64,000 nucleotides of DNA from an uncultured Acetatifactor sp. (lineage in GTDB: Bacteria > Bacillota > Clostridia > Lachnospirales > Lachnospiraceae), in contig CAKRUB010000005.1 in the NCBI GenBank assembly GCA_934402375.1, forward strand, positions 1 through 64,000, given 5' to 3'. Position numbers and translations under genes: made by a program. Below are positions 25,360 to 35,761 of this stretch, in pieces (the stretch's first letter is position 1; the number at the start of each line of letters is the position of its first letter). The notes below the pieces were generated by a model that saw only the letters and a program-made list of their open reading frames with translations, had not been told where the DNA came from and searched no databases.

Positions 25360-27084
25360 ATGACAGAGAAAACAGAGAAATGGCTGGAACGGCTTCTGCC
25401 TGTTCTGCCGGTTGTTATTTTATATATTGTTTGCGCGGGCAGAGGGGGTTTTTATTATTCGTCAAATGACGACTCCCTGCTGACGGATATTTTGAGCGGA
25501 AGCTACAGCGGAGAACCGGATGCTCATGACATTTACCATATCTATCCGCTGGCGGCGGTGTTTGCGTTGCTGTATAAGCTCCTGCCGGGAATACCATGGT
25601 ACGGCGGTGCCCTGATATTGGCGCAATTTGTATGTCTCTATCTGGTGACGAACCGTTGTGGCGAACTTGCCACATCATGGAAGGGGAAGCTGGCAGCATC
25701 AGCGCTGGCGCTTGCAGTTTCAGGGGCGATGCTTTTCTCTGAACTCCGGCTGATTCAGTATACGATGACAAGTGCAATCATGGCGGCTACTGCAATTTTT
25801 TTGCTGGTGACGGAAAAGGAGAAGCGTCCTGTAGCGGTTGTGCTTCTGTATTTGTGTTCCTGTCTTCTTCGATCGCAGATGGGATTACTGCTTCTTCCGT
25901 TTCTGCTTACAGCGTGCTTCTACCGGTGGCTGTGCAGTGATTGCAAAAGGAAAGCCTTTTTCTATTATCTGTCCGTTGTCGGTGTGCTTTTGGGCATTCT
26001 GGCAGTTTGTTTTTTGACACATAGAATTGCTTATGGAGGAGAAGACTGGAAGGCGTTTGAAAAATTTAATCAGGCGAGAACGGATATTTATGATTTTGGC
26101 AGCATTCCGTCTTATGATGTGAATGAGGCATTTTACGAGAGTCTCTCTGTCGAAAAGATTGAGCAGCAGCTTCTGGAAAAGTGGAGCTTTCCGCTTTCGG
26201 ACAAATGGGATGCGGGGACGCTCGGGGAAGTCAGCCAGTATCAGAAGGAGCTGGGAGCCTATCAGTATTCCTACCGTTATTTTTTGAAATCTCTGCTGAC
26301 GGTGCTGCAATACTATACCTTTGGAATCCGCTCGAGTTATGGAGGAGTGCTGTACCTTATGGCAGTGTTTTTTGTACTGCTGTGTGTGGCTTACAGGAGG
26401 GGCTGGATATTACTGCTCAGCTCGGCTGTATTCGGCGCAGCACATGTTGTATGCTGGGGCTACCTTGTCTGGCGGAACCGTATGCCGGAACGTGTTACGA
26501 ATGGATTGTATCTTGCGGAGGCAGCGCTGCTGATCGGTGTGTGTGTACACTTGCTGCGACAGAGCAGGGCAGAAGGAAGGGGCACAGACAGAATGCGCAG
26601 TCTGCTGCAGCTGGGTATATGTGTTATCCTTCTGCTTCTGACAGTCGGACTTTTGGCTTTTAAGGCGTCGGATGTTGCAAAGGAACTGGAACAGACGGAG
26701 CAGGAGGCGTTGAAAAACCGGGAGGTGCTTGCGTACTGTAAGGAGCGGGGAGACAGGCTGTATCTGTTAGATACCATGTCTTTTGCCGCGGCGAAGGAGA
26801 AAATTACATGGGATGAAAGAGCTGACAATGCAACTATATGCGGAGCATGGATTGCCAACTCGCCCGTCTATGTACAAAAACTGCAAAAGTTTATAGCTGC
26901 GGAGAGCCTGCAACAGGGGCTAAGCAGCGGAAGAGTGAGCTTTATTGCGGCGGAGGACAGGGATATGCTCTGGCTGGATGACTATCTTGCATCGTTAGAG
27001 GAAAACTGCCGATTGATTCAGACGGATAAAATTGTTACACAGACAGGAAACGATTATCTGGTGTATGATATTGTCACAGAATGA
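25360..27084 (+). CDS. Polytopic membrane protein, GT-C-like
   Basis: 574 aa from ATG 25360 (AAAGGAAAG upstream; the GTG 24 bases earlier lacks a site). About eleven hydrophobic helices fill residues 10-440, followed by a soluble C-terminal part. The first extracellular loop carries YYSSNDDSLLTDILSG with paired Asp, reminiscent of GT-C glycosyltransferases. I cannot assign it to a named family. It resembles in layout the 635-aa protein at 39458-41362 (helices plus a C-terminal soluble domain), which lies in the polymer O-acetylation region. Function unknown; a lipid-linked sugar transferase or surface-polymer protein is only a guess. Confidence 0.6.
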   Translation: MTEKTEKWLERLLPVLPVVILYIVCAGRGGFYYSSNDDSLLTDILSGSYSGEPDAHDIYHIYPLAAVFALLYKLLPGIPWYGGALILAQFVCLYLVTNRCGELATSWKGKLAASALALAVSGAMLFSELRLIQYTMTSAIMAATAIFLLVTEKEKRPVAVVLLYLCSCLLRSQMGLLLLPFLLTACFYRWLCSDCKRKAFFYYLSVVGVLLGILAVCFLTHRIAYGGEDWKAFEKFNQARTDIYDFGSIPSYDVNEAFYESLSVEKIEQQLLEKWSFPLSDKWDAGTLGEVSQYQKELGAYQYSYRYFLKSLLTVLQYYTFGIRSSYGGVLYLMAVFFVLLCVAYRRGWILLLSSAVFGAAHVVCWGYLVWRNRMPERVTNGLYLAEAALLIGVCVHLLRQSRAEGRGTDRMRSLLQLGICVILLLLTVGLLAFKASDVAKELEQTEQEALKNREVLAYCKERGDRLYLLDTMSFAAAKEKITWDERADNATICGAWIANSPVYVQKLQKFIAAESLQQGLSSGRVSFIAAEDRDMLWLDDYLASLEENCRLIQTDKIVTQTGNDYLVYDIVTE

Positions 27085-27175
27085 AGATTCGTAGAGTTTG
27101 TACAGGCAGGACATGGAGCGGTGCCCGCCTTCCTCTAAAGATGAGGAAAGCCGGACAAGAAGTTCTGGCGGTACA

Positions 27176-27244
27176 AAGGATGCTGGACAGGCGGCAAAGC
27201 TCATACAGAACCGTGTGCAGCTTTATCTGGATGGACTTAATTGA
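27176..27244 (+). pseudogene. C-terminal remnant of a solute-binding-type lipoprotein
   Basis: The last 22 codons before TGA read KDAGQAAKLIQNRVQLYLDG plus LN. This matches the C-termini of both full-length lipoproteins in the window: ETVIKNLTNRVELYLGEQQ at 7774 and ETVAEIIDRRIQLYLDEK at 62627. No start codon or signal peptide is attached, and homology fades upstream of about 27160. It is the tail of a deleted third paralog. Confidence 0.65.
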
Positions 27245-27308
27245 CAGATAATTATGGTTCGAAAGCAACAATTGACGAATAATCTGACAATTTCAAAAAT
27301 AGTTTTTA

Positions 27309-27337
27309 TTTACAAATGAGAAAAAGTATTGTATAGT
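27309..27337 (+). promoter_or_regulatory. Promoter of gltBD
   Basis: TTTACA (27309-27314), exactly 17 nt, TATAGT (27332-27337). Transcription would begin near 27344. Confidence 0.65.
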
Positions 27338-27347
27338 GTTTAAAACA

Positions 27348-27391
27348 AAGAGCGCAAAGGAGCGCGTAATAGCTCCCTTGCGCTCTTTTTG
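27348..27391 (+). terminator. Terminator-like hairpin at the very start of the gltB leader
   Basis: AAGAGCGCAA (27348-27357) pairs with TTGCGCTCTT (27378-27387), and GGAGC (27359-27363) with GCTCC (27372-27376), followed by TTTTT. It lies only a few bases after the predicted start site and about 60 bp before gltB, so it would stop most transcripts unless prevented. A leader attenuator is likely. Confidence 0.6.
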
Positions 27392-27449
27392 TGTGAGTGT
27401 TGAAACTTCGGGGATGCGTGAGCAGGCGCGAACAGAAAGGAGTACAGCC

Positions 27450-30400
27450 ATGTTTGATGTGAAGAAGGAAGTAGCGGAGGCACCGCTTTATCGTGAGGTA
27501 TTTGAGCATGATAACTGCGGTATCGGTGCCTGTGTCAATATCAAAGGGCAGAAGAGCCGTGAGACAGTGGAGAATGCATTAAAGATTGTAGAAAATCTGG
27601 AGCATAGGGCAGGTAAGGACGCAGAGGGAAAGACCGGAGACGGTGTCGGTATTCTGACCCAGATCCCGCATAAATTCTTTGCGAGAGTGACGAAGCCCCT
27701 CGGAATAGAGATCGGAAAAGAGCGGGAATACGGAGTCGGAATGTTCTTCTTTCCGCAGGAGGAGCTGCGCCGGAATCAGGCGAAGAAGATGTTTGAGATC
27801 ATTGTTGAAAAGGAAGGGCTGGAATTCCTCGGCTGGAGAGAGGTTCCTACGTTCCCGAATGTGCTTGGACATAAGGCCGTGGAATGTATGCCGCATATCA
27901 TGCAGGGCTTTGTGAAGAAACCGGCAAATGTAGAGAAGGGCTTAGCCTTTGACAGAAAGCTCTATATTGCAAGGCGTCTTTTTGAACAGTCCACGGAGGA
28001 CACCTATGTGGTATCCTTCTCCAGCAGGACGATCGTATATAAGGGCATGTTTCTTGTCGGACAGCTGCGTACCTTCTTTGCCGATCTGCAGAGTGCAGAT
28101 TTTGTGTCGGCAATCGCCATGGTTCATTCCCGTTTCTCGACCAACACGAATCCGAGCTGGGAGCGTGCACATCCGAACCGCCTAATGGTGCATAACGGTG
28201 AGATCAACACGATTCGGGGCAATGCGGACAAGATGCTGGCAAGAGAGGAGAACATGGAGTCTGAGTATCTGAAAGGGCAGATGCACAAGGTGCTGCCGGC
28301 GATCAGCAAGACAGGCTCGGATTCCGCCATGCTGGACAATACGCTTGAGTTCCTTGTGATGAGCGGTATGGATCTGCCGCTGGCGGTCATGATCGCCATT
28401 CCCGAGCCATGGGCGAATGACAAGGCGATGTCCCAGACGAAGAGAGATTTTTACCAGTATTATGCTACCATGATGGAGCCGTGGGACGGACCAGCATCCA
28501 TCCTGTTTTCGGACGGAGACATTATGGGGGCGGTTCTTGACAGAAACGGACTCAGACCTTCCAGGTACCTGATTACAGAGGACGACACGCTGATTCTTGC
28601 ATCCGAGGTCGGTGTGCTGGATATTGACCCGACGAAGATCAAGGTGAAGGAGAGGCTGCGTCCTGGCAAGATGCTTCTTGTCGATACGGTTCAGGGCAAG
28701 GTGATCTCCGATGAAGAGTTGAAGGAAAAATATGCGTCCAGACAGCCCTACGGCGAATGGCTGGATAACAATCTTGTCTTCCTGAAGGATCTCACGATCC
28801 CGAACCAGCGTGTACCGGAATATACCTACGAGGAGCGCCAGCGGATGCAGAAGGCATTCGGCTACACCTATGATGAGTTAAAGCAGAGCATTCTCCCGAT
28901 GGCGAAGAACGGCAGTGAGGCAATCGCGGCGATGGGTGTGGATACGCCGCTGCCTGTCTTGAGCAAGACTTATCACCCGCTGTTCCATTACTTTAAGCAG
29001 CTGTTTGCACAGGTGACGAACCCGCCTATCGACGCAATCCGTGAGGAGATCGTAACATCGACGACCGTCTATATCGGAACCGAGGGCAATATTCTGCAGG
29101 AGACACCGAAGAACTGTAATGTGCTCAGGGTCAACAATCCGATCCTGACGAACACAGACCTCTTGAAAATCAAGAATATGAAGGCGGAGGGCTTTCAGGT
29201 GGAGGTCGTTCCCATTACCTATTATAAGAATACCAGCCTTGAGAGGGCAATCGACAGACTTTTTGTAGAGGTAGACCGCGCTTACCGCGACGGTGTCAAT
29301 GTGCTGATCCTCTCCGACAGGGGCGTGGACGAGAACCATGTGCCGATCCCTTCGCTGCTTGCAGTTTCCGCGCTGAACCAGTACCTTGTGCGCACAAAGA
29401 AGCGTACCAGAGTGGCATTGATCCTTGAGTCAGGGGAACCCAGAGAGGTTCACCACTTTGCAACTCTGCTCGGCTACGGCGCCTGTGCGATCAACCCTTA
29501 TCTGGCACAGGATTCCATCCGCGAGCTGATTGACAATCATATGCTGGACAAGGATTACTATGCGGCGGTCAACGATTACAACAATGCGGTTCTCCACGGT
29601 ATTGTCAAGATCGCGTCAAAGATGGGCATCAGCACGATCCAGTCCTATCAGGGTTCGCAGATTTTCGAAGCAATCGGTATCGACAAGGACGTGATCAGCA
29701 GATATTTCAGCAATACGGTATGCAGAGTCGGCGGCATTACGCTGAAGGATATTGAGAGTCAGGTAGACGCGCTGCATTCGATGGCATTTGACCCGCTTGG
29801 GCTGGGAAATGACCTGACGCTGGACAGCCCCGGACATCATAAGATGCGCAGCGGAGGCGACGAGCATCTCTATAATCCTGCGACGATCCATATGCTGCAG
29901 GAATCCACCAGACGCGGCGACTATCAGATGTTCAAGCAGTATACTGCAATGGTGAATGACGAGGAGTCTGTAAAGAATCTGCGCGGACTGATGGACTTCA
30001 ACTATCCGAAGAAGGGTGTGCCACTGGAAGAGGTGGAGCCGGTGGAGGCGATTGTCACCCGCTTCAAGACAGGCGCAATGTCCTATGGCTCTATTTCCAA
30101 GGAGGCGCATGAGACGATGGCGATTGCCATGAACAGGCTGCACGGAAAGAGCAATTCCGGCGAGGGCGGCGAGGATTTGGAGCGTCTCACTGTGGGCGTG
30201 GACGGGCTTGACCGGTGCTCTGCCATCAAGCAGGTGGCGAGCGGCAGATTCGGTGTCACAAGCCGTTATCTTGTCAGTGCGAAGGAGATTCAGATCAAGA
30301 TGGCGCAGGGCGCAAAGCCGGGTGAAGGCGGACACCTGCCGGGCGGAAAGGTCTACCCGTGGATCGCAAAGACCAGACATTCCACGCCGGGCGTATCACT

Positions 30401-32000
30401 GATTTCACCGCCGCCGCACCACGACATTTACTCCATCGAGGATCTGGCGCAGCTGATTTATGATTTGAAGAATGCTAATACAGAGGCAAGAATTTCTGTA
30501 AAGCTGGTGTCTGAGGCAGGCGTCGGCACAGTCGCCGCAGGTGTTGCCAAGGCGGGAGCACAGGTCATTCTGGTCTCCGGCTATGATGGCGGAACGGGAG
30601 CGGCGCCCAGAAATTCCATTCATAATGCCGGGCTTCCGTGGGAGCTGGGACTTGCAGAGACGCATCAGACGCTGATTATGAACGGACTCAGGAACAAGGT
30701 TCGCATTGAGACAGACGGAAAGCTGATGAGCGGCAGGGATGTGGCGATTGCAGCAATCCTCGGCGCAGAGGAGTTTGGTTTTGCGACAGCGCCGCTTGTG
30801 ACAATGGGCTGCGTGATGATGAGAGTCTGCAATCTGGACACTTGTCCGGTGGGGGTTGCAACCCAGAACCCGGAGCTTAGAAAGAACTTCCGCGGGAAAC
30901 CGGAATATGTGGAGAATTTCATGAAATTTATTGCGCAGGAGCTGCGTGAATATATGGCGGCACTCGGTGTGAGGACTGTGGATGAGCTGGTCGGCCGCAC
31001 GGATCTCTTGAAGAGAAGAGAGCATCTGACCGAGAGACAACAGGAGATTGATCTGTCGCAGATTCTTGCCAACCCCTATGAAGGCTCCAGACAGAAGGTT
31101 ACCTTCGACCCGAAGCAGGTCTACGACTTCCAGCTTGAGAAGACACTGGATGAGCGCGTGCTGCTGAAACAGCTCGGGAGAGCTATTGAGAGCGGTCAGA
31201 AGCGGAGTATCGAGGTGGATGTGTCAAACACGGACAGAGCCTTCGGCACGATTCTCGGAAGCGAGATTACCCGTAAGCTGGGGGATGATCTGGAGGAGGA
31301 CACCTATCGTGTGCTGTGTACCGGAGCGGGAGGACAGTCGTTCGGCGCATTCATCCCCAAGGGACTGACGCTGGAGCTTGTCGGTGATTCCAACGACTAT
31401 TTCGGCAAGGGGCTGTCCGGCGGCAAGCTGATCGTTTATCCGCCTGCCGGAAGCACGTTTGAAGCATCCGAGAACATTATTATCGGCAATGTGGCGCTTT
31501 ATGGCGCGACCAGCGGGAAGGCGTTTATCGCCGGTGTGGCAGGAGAGCGTTTCTGCGTCCGCAACTCCGGTGCCATTGCAGTTGTCGAGGGTGTGGGCGA
31601 TCATGGCTGTGAGTATATGACCGGAGGGCGTGTGGTTGTCCTCGGTATGACAGGAAAGAACTTTGCAGCCGGAATGAGCGGAGGAATCGCGTATGTGCTG
31701 GATGAAGGCAATGATCTGTATAAGCGGCTGAACAAGGAGATGGTTTCCTCCAGTGAGATTACGTCCAAGTATGATGTGCTGGAGCTCAAGGGCATGATTC
31801 AGGAGCACGTTGCGCTGACAAACTCCAAGAAGGGAAAGAAGATACTCGATCACTTCGGAGAATATCTTCCGAAATTCAAGAAGATTATTCCGCATGACTA
31901 CGAGAGAGTGCTGAAGACGATCGTCCAGATGGAGGAAAAGGGACTGAGCGCCGAGCAGGCACAGATTGAGGCTTTTTACGCAAACACGCGCGGACATTAG
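27450..32000 (+). CDS. gltB: Glutamate synthase large subunit (alpha chain)
   Basis: 1516 aa. Converts glutamine plus 2-oxoglutarate to two glutamates with electrons from GltD. Domains in order: class-II glutamine amidotransferase with nucleophile Cys23 in HDNCGIGACVN, implying a 22-residue propeptide that is removed; central domain; FMN-binding synthase domain (SGEGGEDLERL, PGEGGHLPGGKVYPWIAKTR, VSGYDGGTGAAPRNSI); the 3Fe-4S cysteines CNLDTCPVGVATQNP; and the C-terminal GXGXG beta-helix (GAGGQSFGAF, GVGDHGCEYMTGGRVVVLG). Start ATG 27450 has AAAGGAG; the longer open frame upstream is the leader hairpin. Full length, in operon with gltD. Confidence 0.97.
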   Translation: MFDVKKEVAEAPLYREVFEHDNCGIGACVNIKGQKSRETVENALKIVENLEHRAGKDAEGKTGDGVGILTQIPHKFFARVTKPLGIEIGKEREYGVGMFFFPQEELRRNQAKKMFEIIVEKEGLEFLGWREVPTFPNVLGHKAVECMPHIMQGFVKKPANVEKGLAFDRKLYIARRLFEQSTEDTYVVSFSSRTIVYKGMFLVGQLRTFFADLQSADFVSAIAMVHSRFSTNTNPSWERAHPNRLMVHNGEINTIRGNADKMLAREENMESEYLKGQMHKVLPAISKTGSDSAMLDNTLEFLVMSGMDLPLAVMIAIPEPWANDKAMSQTKRDFYQYYATMMEPWDGPASILFSDGDIMGAVLDRNGLRPSRYLITEDDTLILASEVGVLDIDPTKIKVKERLRPGKMLLVDTVQGKVISDEELKEKYASRQPYGEWLDNNLVFLKDLTIPNQRVPEYTYEERQRMQKAFGYTYDELKQSILPMAKNGSEAIAAMGVDTPLPVLSKTYHPLFHYFKQLFAQVTNPPIDAIREEIVTSTTVYIGTEGNILQETPKNCNVLRVNNPILTNTDLLKIKNMKAEGFQVEVVPITYYKNTSLERAIDRLFVEVDRAYRDGVNVLILSDRGVDENHVPIPSLLAVSALNQYLVRTKKRTRVALILESGEPREVHHFATLLGYGACAINPYLAQDSIRELIDNHMLDKDYYAAVNDYNNAVLHGIVKIASKMGISTIQSYQGSQIFEAIGIDKDVISRYFSNTVCRVGGITLKDIESQVDALHSMAFDPLGLGNDLTLDSPGHHKMRSGGDEHLYNPATIHMLQESTRRGDYQMFKQYTAMVNDEESVKNLRGLMDFNYPKKGVPLEEVEPVEAIVTRFKTGAMSYGSISKEAHETMAIAMNRLHGKSNSGEGGEDLERLTVGVDGLDRCSAIKQVASGRFGVTSRYLVSAKEIQIKMAQGAKPGEGGHLPGGKVYPWIAKTRHSTPGVSLISPPPHHDIYSIEDLAQLIYDLKNANTEARISVKLVSEAGVGTVAAGVAKAGAQVILVSGYDGGTGAAPRNSIHNAGLPWELGLAETHQTLIMNGLRNKVRIETDGKLMSGRDVAIAAILGAEEFGFATAPLVTMGCVMMRVCNLDTCPVGVATQNPELRKNFRGKPEYVENFMKFIAQELREYMAALGVRTVDELVGRTDLLKRREHLTERQQEIDLSQILANPYEGSRQKVTFDPKQVYDFQLEKTLDERVLLKQLGRAIESGQKRSIEVDVSNTDRAFGTILGSEITRKLGDDLEEDTYRVLCTGAGGQSFGAFIPKGLTLELVGDSNDYFGKGLSGGKLIVYPPAGSTFEASENIIIGNVALYGATSGKAFIAGVAGERFCVRNSGAIAVVEGVGDHGCEYMTGGRVVVLGMTGKNFAAGMSGGIAYVLDEGNDLYKRLNKEMVSSSEITSKYDVLELKGMIQEHVALTNSKKGKKILDHFGEYLPKFKKIIPHDYERVLKTIVQMEEKGLSAEQAQIEAFYANTRGH

Positions 32001-32041
32001 TCCGGTGCTATGGCAAAGATGGAAAACAGGAGGACAGAGAG

Positions 32042-33535
<1,494 letters not shown>

Positions 33536-33541
33536 GTAATC

Positions 33542-33584
33542 ATATGCAGTTTTTTCAGTTTTTTTGAAAAAACTGCATATTTTA
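33542..33584 (+). terminator. Terminator of gltBD
   Basis: ATATGCAGTTTTTTCA (33542-33557) and TGAAAAAACTGCATAT (33565-33580) form a perfect 16-bp stem with a 7-nt T-rich loop, then TTTT. Confidence 0.8.
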
Positions 33585-33596
33585 ATAAATAGTATA

Positions 33597-33625
33597 TTGC
33601 ATTGTATAATAGCTTGTGATACAAT
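33597..33625 (+). promoter_or_regulatory. Promoter of the padR operon
   Basis: TTGCAT (33597-33602), a 17-nt spacer and TACAAT (33620-33625). A second TATAAT (33605-33610) overlaps the spacer. The transcript would begin near 33632 and carry the 18-aa open frame below. Confidence 0.6.
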
Positions 33626-33665
33626 CAACCATACAAAGAATAGTATTGAAAAAGGAGGAGCTATT

Positions 33666-33722
33666 ATGTATTGTATGATAAGAGAATACTTTATGTGGCG
33701 CAGGATGATGTTCTTATTTTAA
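33666..33722 (+). CDS. Putative 18-residue leader peptide
   Basis: ATG 33666 follows a near-perfect ribosome binding site (AAGGAGGAG, 6-7 nt away) and encodes MYCMIREYFMWRRMMFLF, then TAA. It sits between the promoter and padR and is rich in Met and aromatic residues, so it could insert in the membrane or act as a leader peptide. No homolog is known to me. It is supported only by the strong translation signal and position. Confidence 0.45.
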   Translation: MYCMIREYFMWRRMMFLF

Positions 33723-33752
33723 CAATGTTGAATGCTGTAAGGGAGGCTTTAA

Positions 33753-34061
33753 ATGAATACACAATTTAAGAAGGGAGCGCTTGAGTTGTGCGTGCTGTCT
33801 CTGCTTGTGAGAGGAGATAAATACGGTTATGAACTGACGGAGAGAATTTCCGTAGAGATGTCCATTGCGAGTGGAACGCTTTACCCTATCCTGAGAAAAT
33901 TAAAAGAGGACGATTATGTGACGACCTATCTTGTCGAATCGGAATCGGGACCGGCAAGAAAGTATTATCGTCTGACGGACAAGGGGAGGGAATATCAGCA
34001 GGCGGTCAGGCAGGAGTGGGAGTCCTTTGTGAGGGCGGTCAATGAATTGATGGAGAACTGA
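33753..34061 (+). CDS. PadR-family transcriptional regulator
   Basis: 102 aa, single winged-helix PadR protein. Seen: KKGALELCVLSLLVRGDKYG, ELTERISVEMSIASGTLYPI and the wing GPARKYYRLTDKGREY. Typical length. Family members repress genes for stress response or membrane proteins, and they are often paired with DUF1700/DUF4097 genes, as here with the gene at 34310. Repeat R3 now separates the two. Confidence 0.92.
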   Translation: MNTQFKKGALELCVLSLLVRGDKYGYELTERISVEMSIASGTLYPILRKLKEDDYVTTYLVESESGPARKYYRLTDKGREYQQAVRQEWESFVRAVNELMEN

Positions 34062-34095
34062 AGGGGTATATGAGCAGGCGCGAAACTCAGGTTGT

Positions 34096-34281
34096 TGCAA
34101 GTGACGTTGCACAAGATGCACAGACCACCGCAGGCACGCTCTCGCTACCTTCCGCACGCAGCGGACGCATAAGTTCCCATAATACGGGAACTAAGCGCCG
34201 GCGGCTCCAGAGTGCACTGCTTGCGGTCAGGTGCATCTTGTACAACTGTTATCTGAAATTTGTGAGTTTTGCCTTGACCTA
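34096..34281 (+). repeat. Palindromic element R3
   Basis: Forward copy between padR and the DUF1700/DUF4097-type gene. Apical stem AGTTCCC (34172-34178) / GGGAACT (34186-34192), loop ATAATAC. Left end GCAAGTGACGTTGCACAAGA; right end CTGAAATTTGTGAGTTTTGC. TGAGCAGGCGCGAA just before it (34071-34084) recurs in the gltB leader (27419-27432). Confidence 0.8.
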
Positions 34282-34309
34282 AAACGTTACACATTATAAG
34301 GAGAAAACG

Positions 34310-35494
34310 ATGACGAAATCAGAGTATATGCAGGCATTGCAGGAAAAGATGGAGAAGTTTAACAGGGAACTTCAGATGGAAATTGTGGAAGATTATGAGC
34401 AGCATTTCGCAGAGGGACTTGCAGCCGGGAGAACCGAGGATGAGATCATTGAGGAACTCGGAAATATTGAGGATATGATAAGTGAGCTTCCGGAGAAGGA
34501 CATCAAGCAGGAAATCAGTATACCGCAGAGCGCTGACAACGAGAAGAGTGCGGATAGTCAGAAATACAACGCTGTTGTGATCGACGGACTGGTGGCAGAT
34601 GTGCATGTACAGAACTCAGCAGATGGGAAGATTACGATGGAGTATCATAACGAGGGTGATGATGCACAGAAGAAGCTCTATAGGTTTTATCAGTATGAGG
34701 AGAATGGTGTTTTCCATCTGGGGGTAAAGCGGAATGATAACGCTGCCTATACGCGACAGGCCAAGCGTGCGGTGAAGATTATGCTGTTCGGCAGAAGCTA
34801 TGAAATTAATGTTAGCAGCAGCGGTGACAGTCTGGACAGAGACATTAGTCTGACGGTCGGTATTCCGGAGGGAATGTCGAGGGTAGAAGCGTCGACCGGC
34901 AGCGGCGATCTTGAAGTGGACGGTGTGAATGTTGTACAGCTTAAGGCGCATACCAAGAGTGGCGATTTGAATATAAGGAATGCGAAAGCAGACTGGATGG
35001 ATGCGAAGACGGGCAGTGGTGATCTCACAGGAGAGAAGCTTAAGGCTGCCGATCTCTGTATTCAGACCGGCAGTGGTGACATGGATATTATGAATATTGA
35101 GGCGGGAAACATGACATGTCAGGCCGGCAGCGGTTATATTAATGTCAATACAATCAGAGGGCGGAGAGCGGAGTTTCAGACCGGCAGCGGCGATATTGAC
35201 TTTGACGGGGACTTTGAGGAATACATTGTCAGAACGGGCAGCGGCGACGTGGAGATGCGTGTCGGCAGCAGGGCAAGAGCGGTGCTGGTTGAGACTGGCA
35301 GCGGAGATATGGATATCGATCTCGGCAGGGTAAAAGATCCGTCCATCAAAGCCCATACCGGCAGCGGGGAATGCCATGTTTACGGCGCCGACGGTACAAG
35401 GAGAAAGGTGTCCTCGCGTTATACTGTAGGCAATGGAGAATGTAAGGTGGAGATCAACACCGGCAGCGGTGATGCAGAGGTAAGATGTTATTAA
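34310..35494 (+). CDS. DUF1700-like / DUF4097-type protein with TGSGD repeats
   Basis: 394 aa. The N-terminal 75 residues form the helical HAAS/DUF1700-like motif (YMQALQEKMEKFNRELQMEI, then AAGRTEDEIIEELGNIEDMI). From about residue 85 there is an all-beta DUF4097-type domain with about nine repeats of TGSGD(L/M/I)-x-(V/I) spaced roughly 20 residues, as in right-handed beta-helices. No signal peptide or membrane helix is obvious, unlike many relatives that carry transmembrane segments. It is the normal partner of PadR regulators in membrane-stress modules; exact function unknown. A terminator follows. Confidence 0.8.
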   Translation: MTKSEYMQALQEKMEKFNRELQMEIVEDYEQHFAEGLAAGRTEDEIIEELGNIEDMISELPEKDIKQEISIPQSADNEKSADSQKYNAVVIDGLVADVHVQNSADGKITMEYHNEGDDAQKKLYRFYQYEENGVFHLGVKRNDNAAYTRQAKRAVKIMLFGRSYEINVSSSGDSLDRDISLTVGIPEGMSRVEASTGSGDLEVDGVNVVQLKAHTKSGDLNIRNAKADWMDAKTGSGDLTGEKLKAADLCIQTGSGDMDIMNIEAGNMTCQAGSGYINVNTIRGRRAEFQTGSGDIDFDGDFEEYIVRTGSGDVEMRVGSRARAVLVETGSGDMDIDLGRVKDPSIKAHTGSGECHVYGADGTRRKVSSRYTVGNGECKVEINTGSGDAEVRCY

Positions 35495-35514
35495 AATCTG
35501 AGAAAATATTTATG

Positions 35515-35557
35515 CCATACTTCCGGTGTGATGCACCAGCCGGAAGTATGGTATTTT
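35515..35557 (+). terminator. Terminator after the DUF4097-type gene
   Basis: CCATACTTCCGG (35515-35526) and CCGGAAGTATGG (35540-35551), a perfect 12-bp stem, then TATTTT. Its T-tract overlaps the -35 box of the next promoter. Confidence 0.8.
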
Positions 35558-35584
35558 GACTTTATACCGGATAGATGCTATAAT
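35556..35584 (+). promoter_or_regulatory. Promoter of the O-acetylation operon
   Basis: TTGACT (35556-35561), exactly 17 nt, TATAAT (35579-35584): close to consensus and probably strong. The start would be near 35591, giving a leader of about 170 nt. A second TATAAT (35709-35714) lacks a good -35. Confidence 0.7.
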
Positions 35585-35586
35585 AA

Positions 35587-35686
35587 TTCCGCTGCCGCGG
35601 AATGCAAGACAGCAGGGCTGTCTTGCCGCCACTTCGTGGCGTATTATACACAGCCACGGCTCGAAAAGTAAATGTCCCTGCGGGAC
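35587..35686 (+). ncRNA. Leader with four consecutive short-loop hairpins
   Basis: Perfect stems follow one another: TTCCGC-TGCC-GCGGAA (35587-35602), GCAAGACAGC-AGG-GCTGTCTTGC (35604-35626), CGCCAC-TTC-GTGGCG (35627-35641) and GTCCC-TGC-GGGAC (35674-35686). Loops are 3-4 nt. The array fills most of the untranslated leader of the MBOAT operon. No T-tract sits right behind any stem, so these are not plain terminators. Function unknown. Confidence 0.6.
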
Positions 35687-35761
35687 GCTTCCTTTTCTTC
35701 GCACATGGTATAATGAGCGCGGTGTTGTTATTTACTACAAAGAATGGACGGTGCAACCGAT

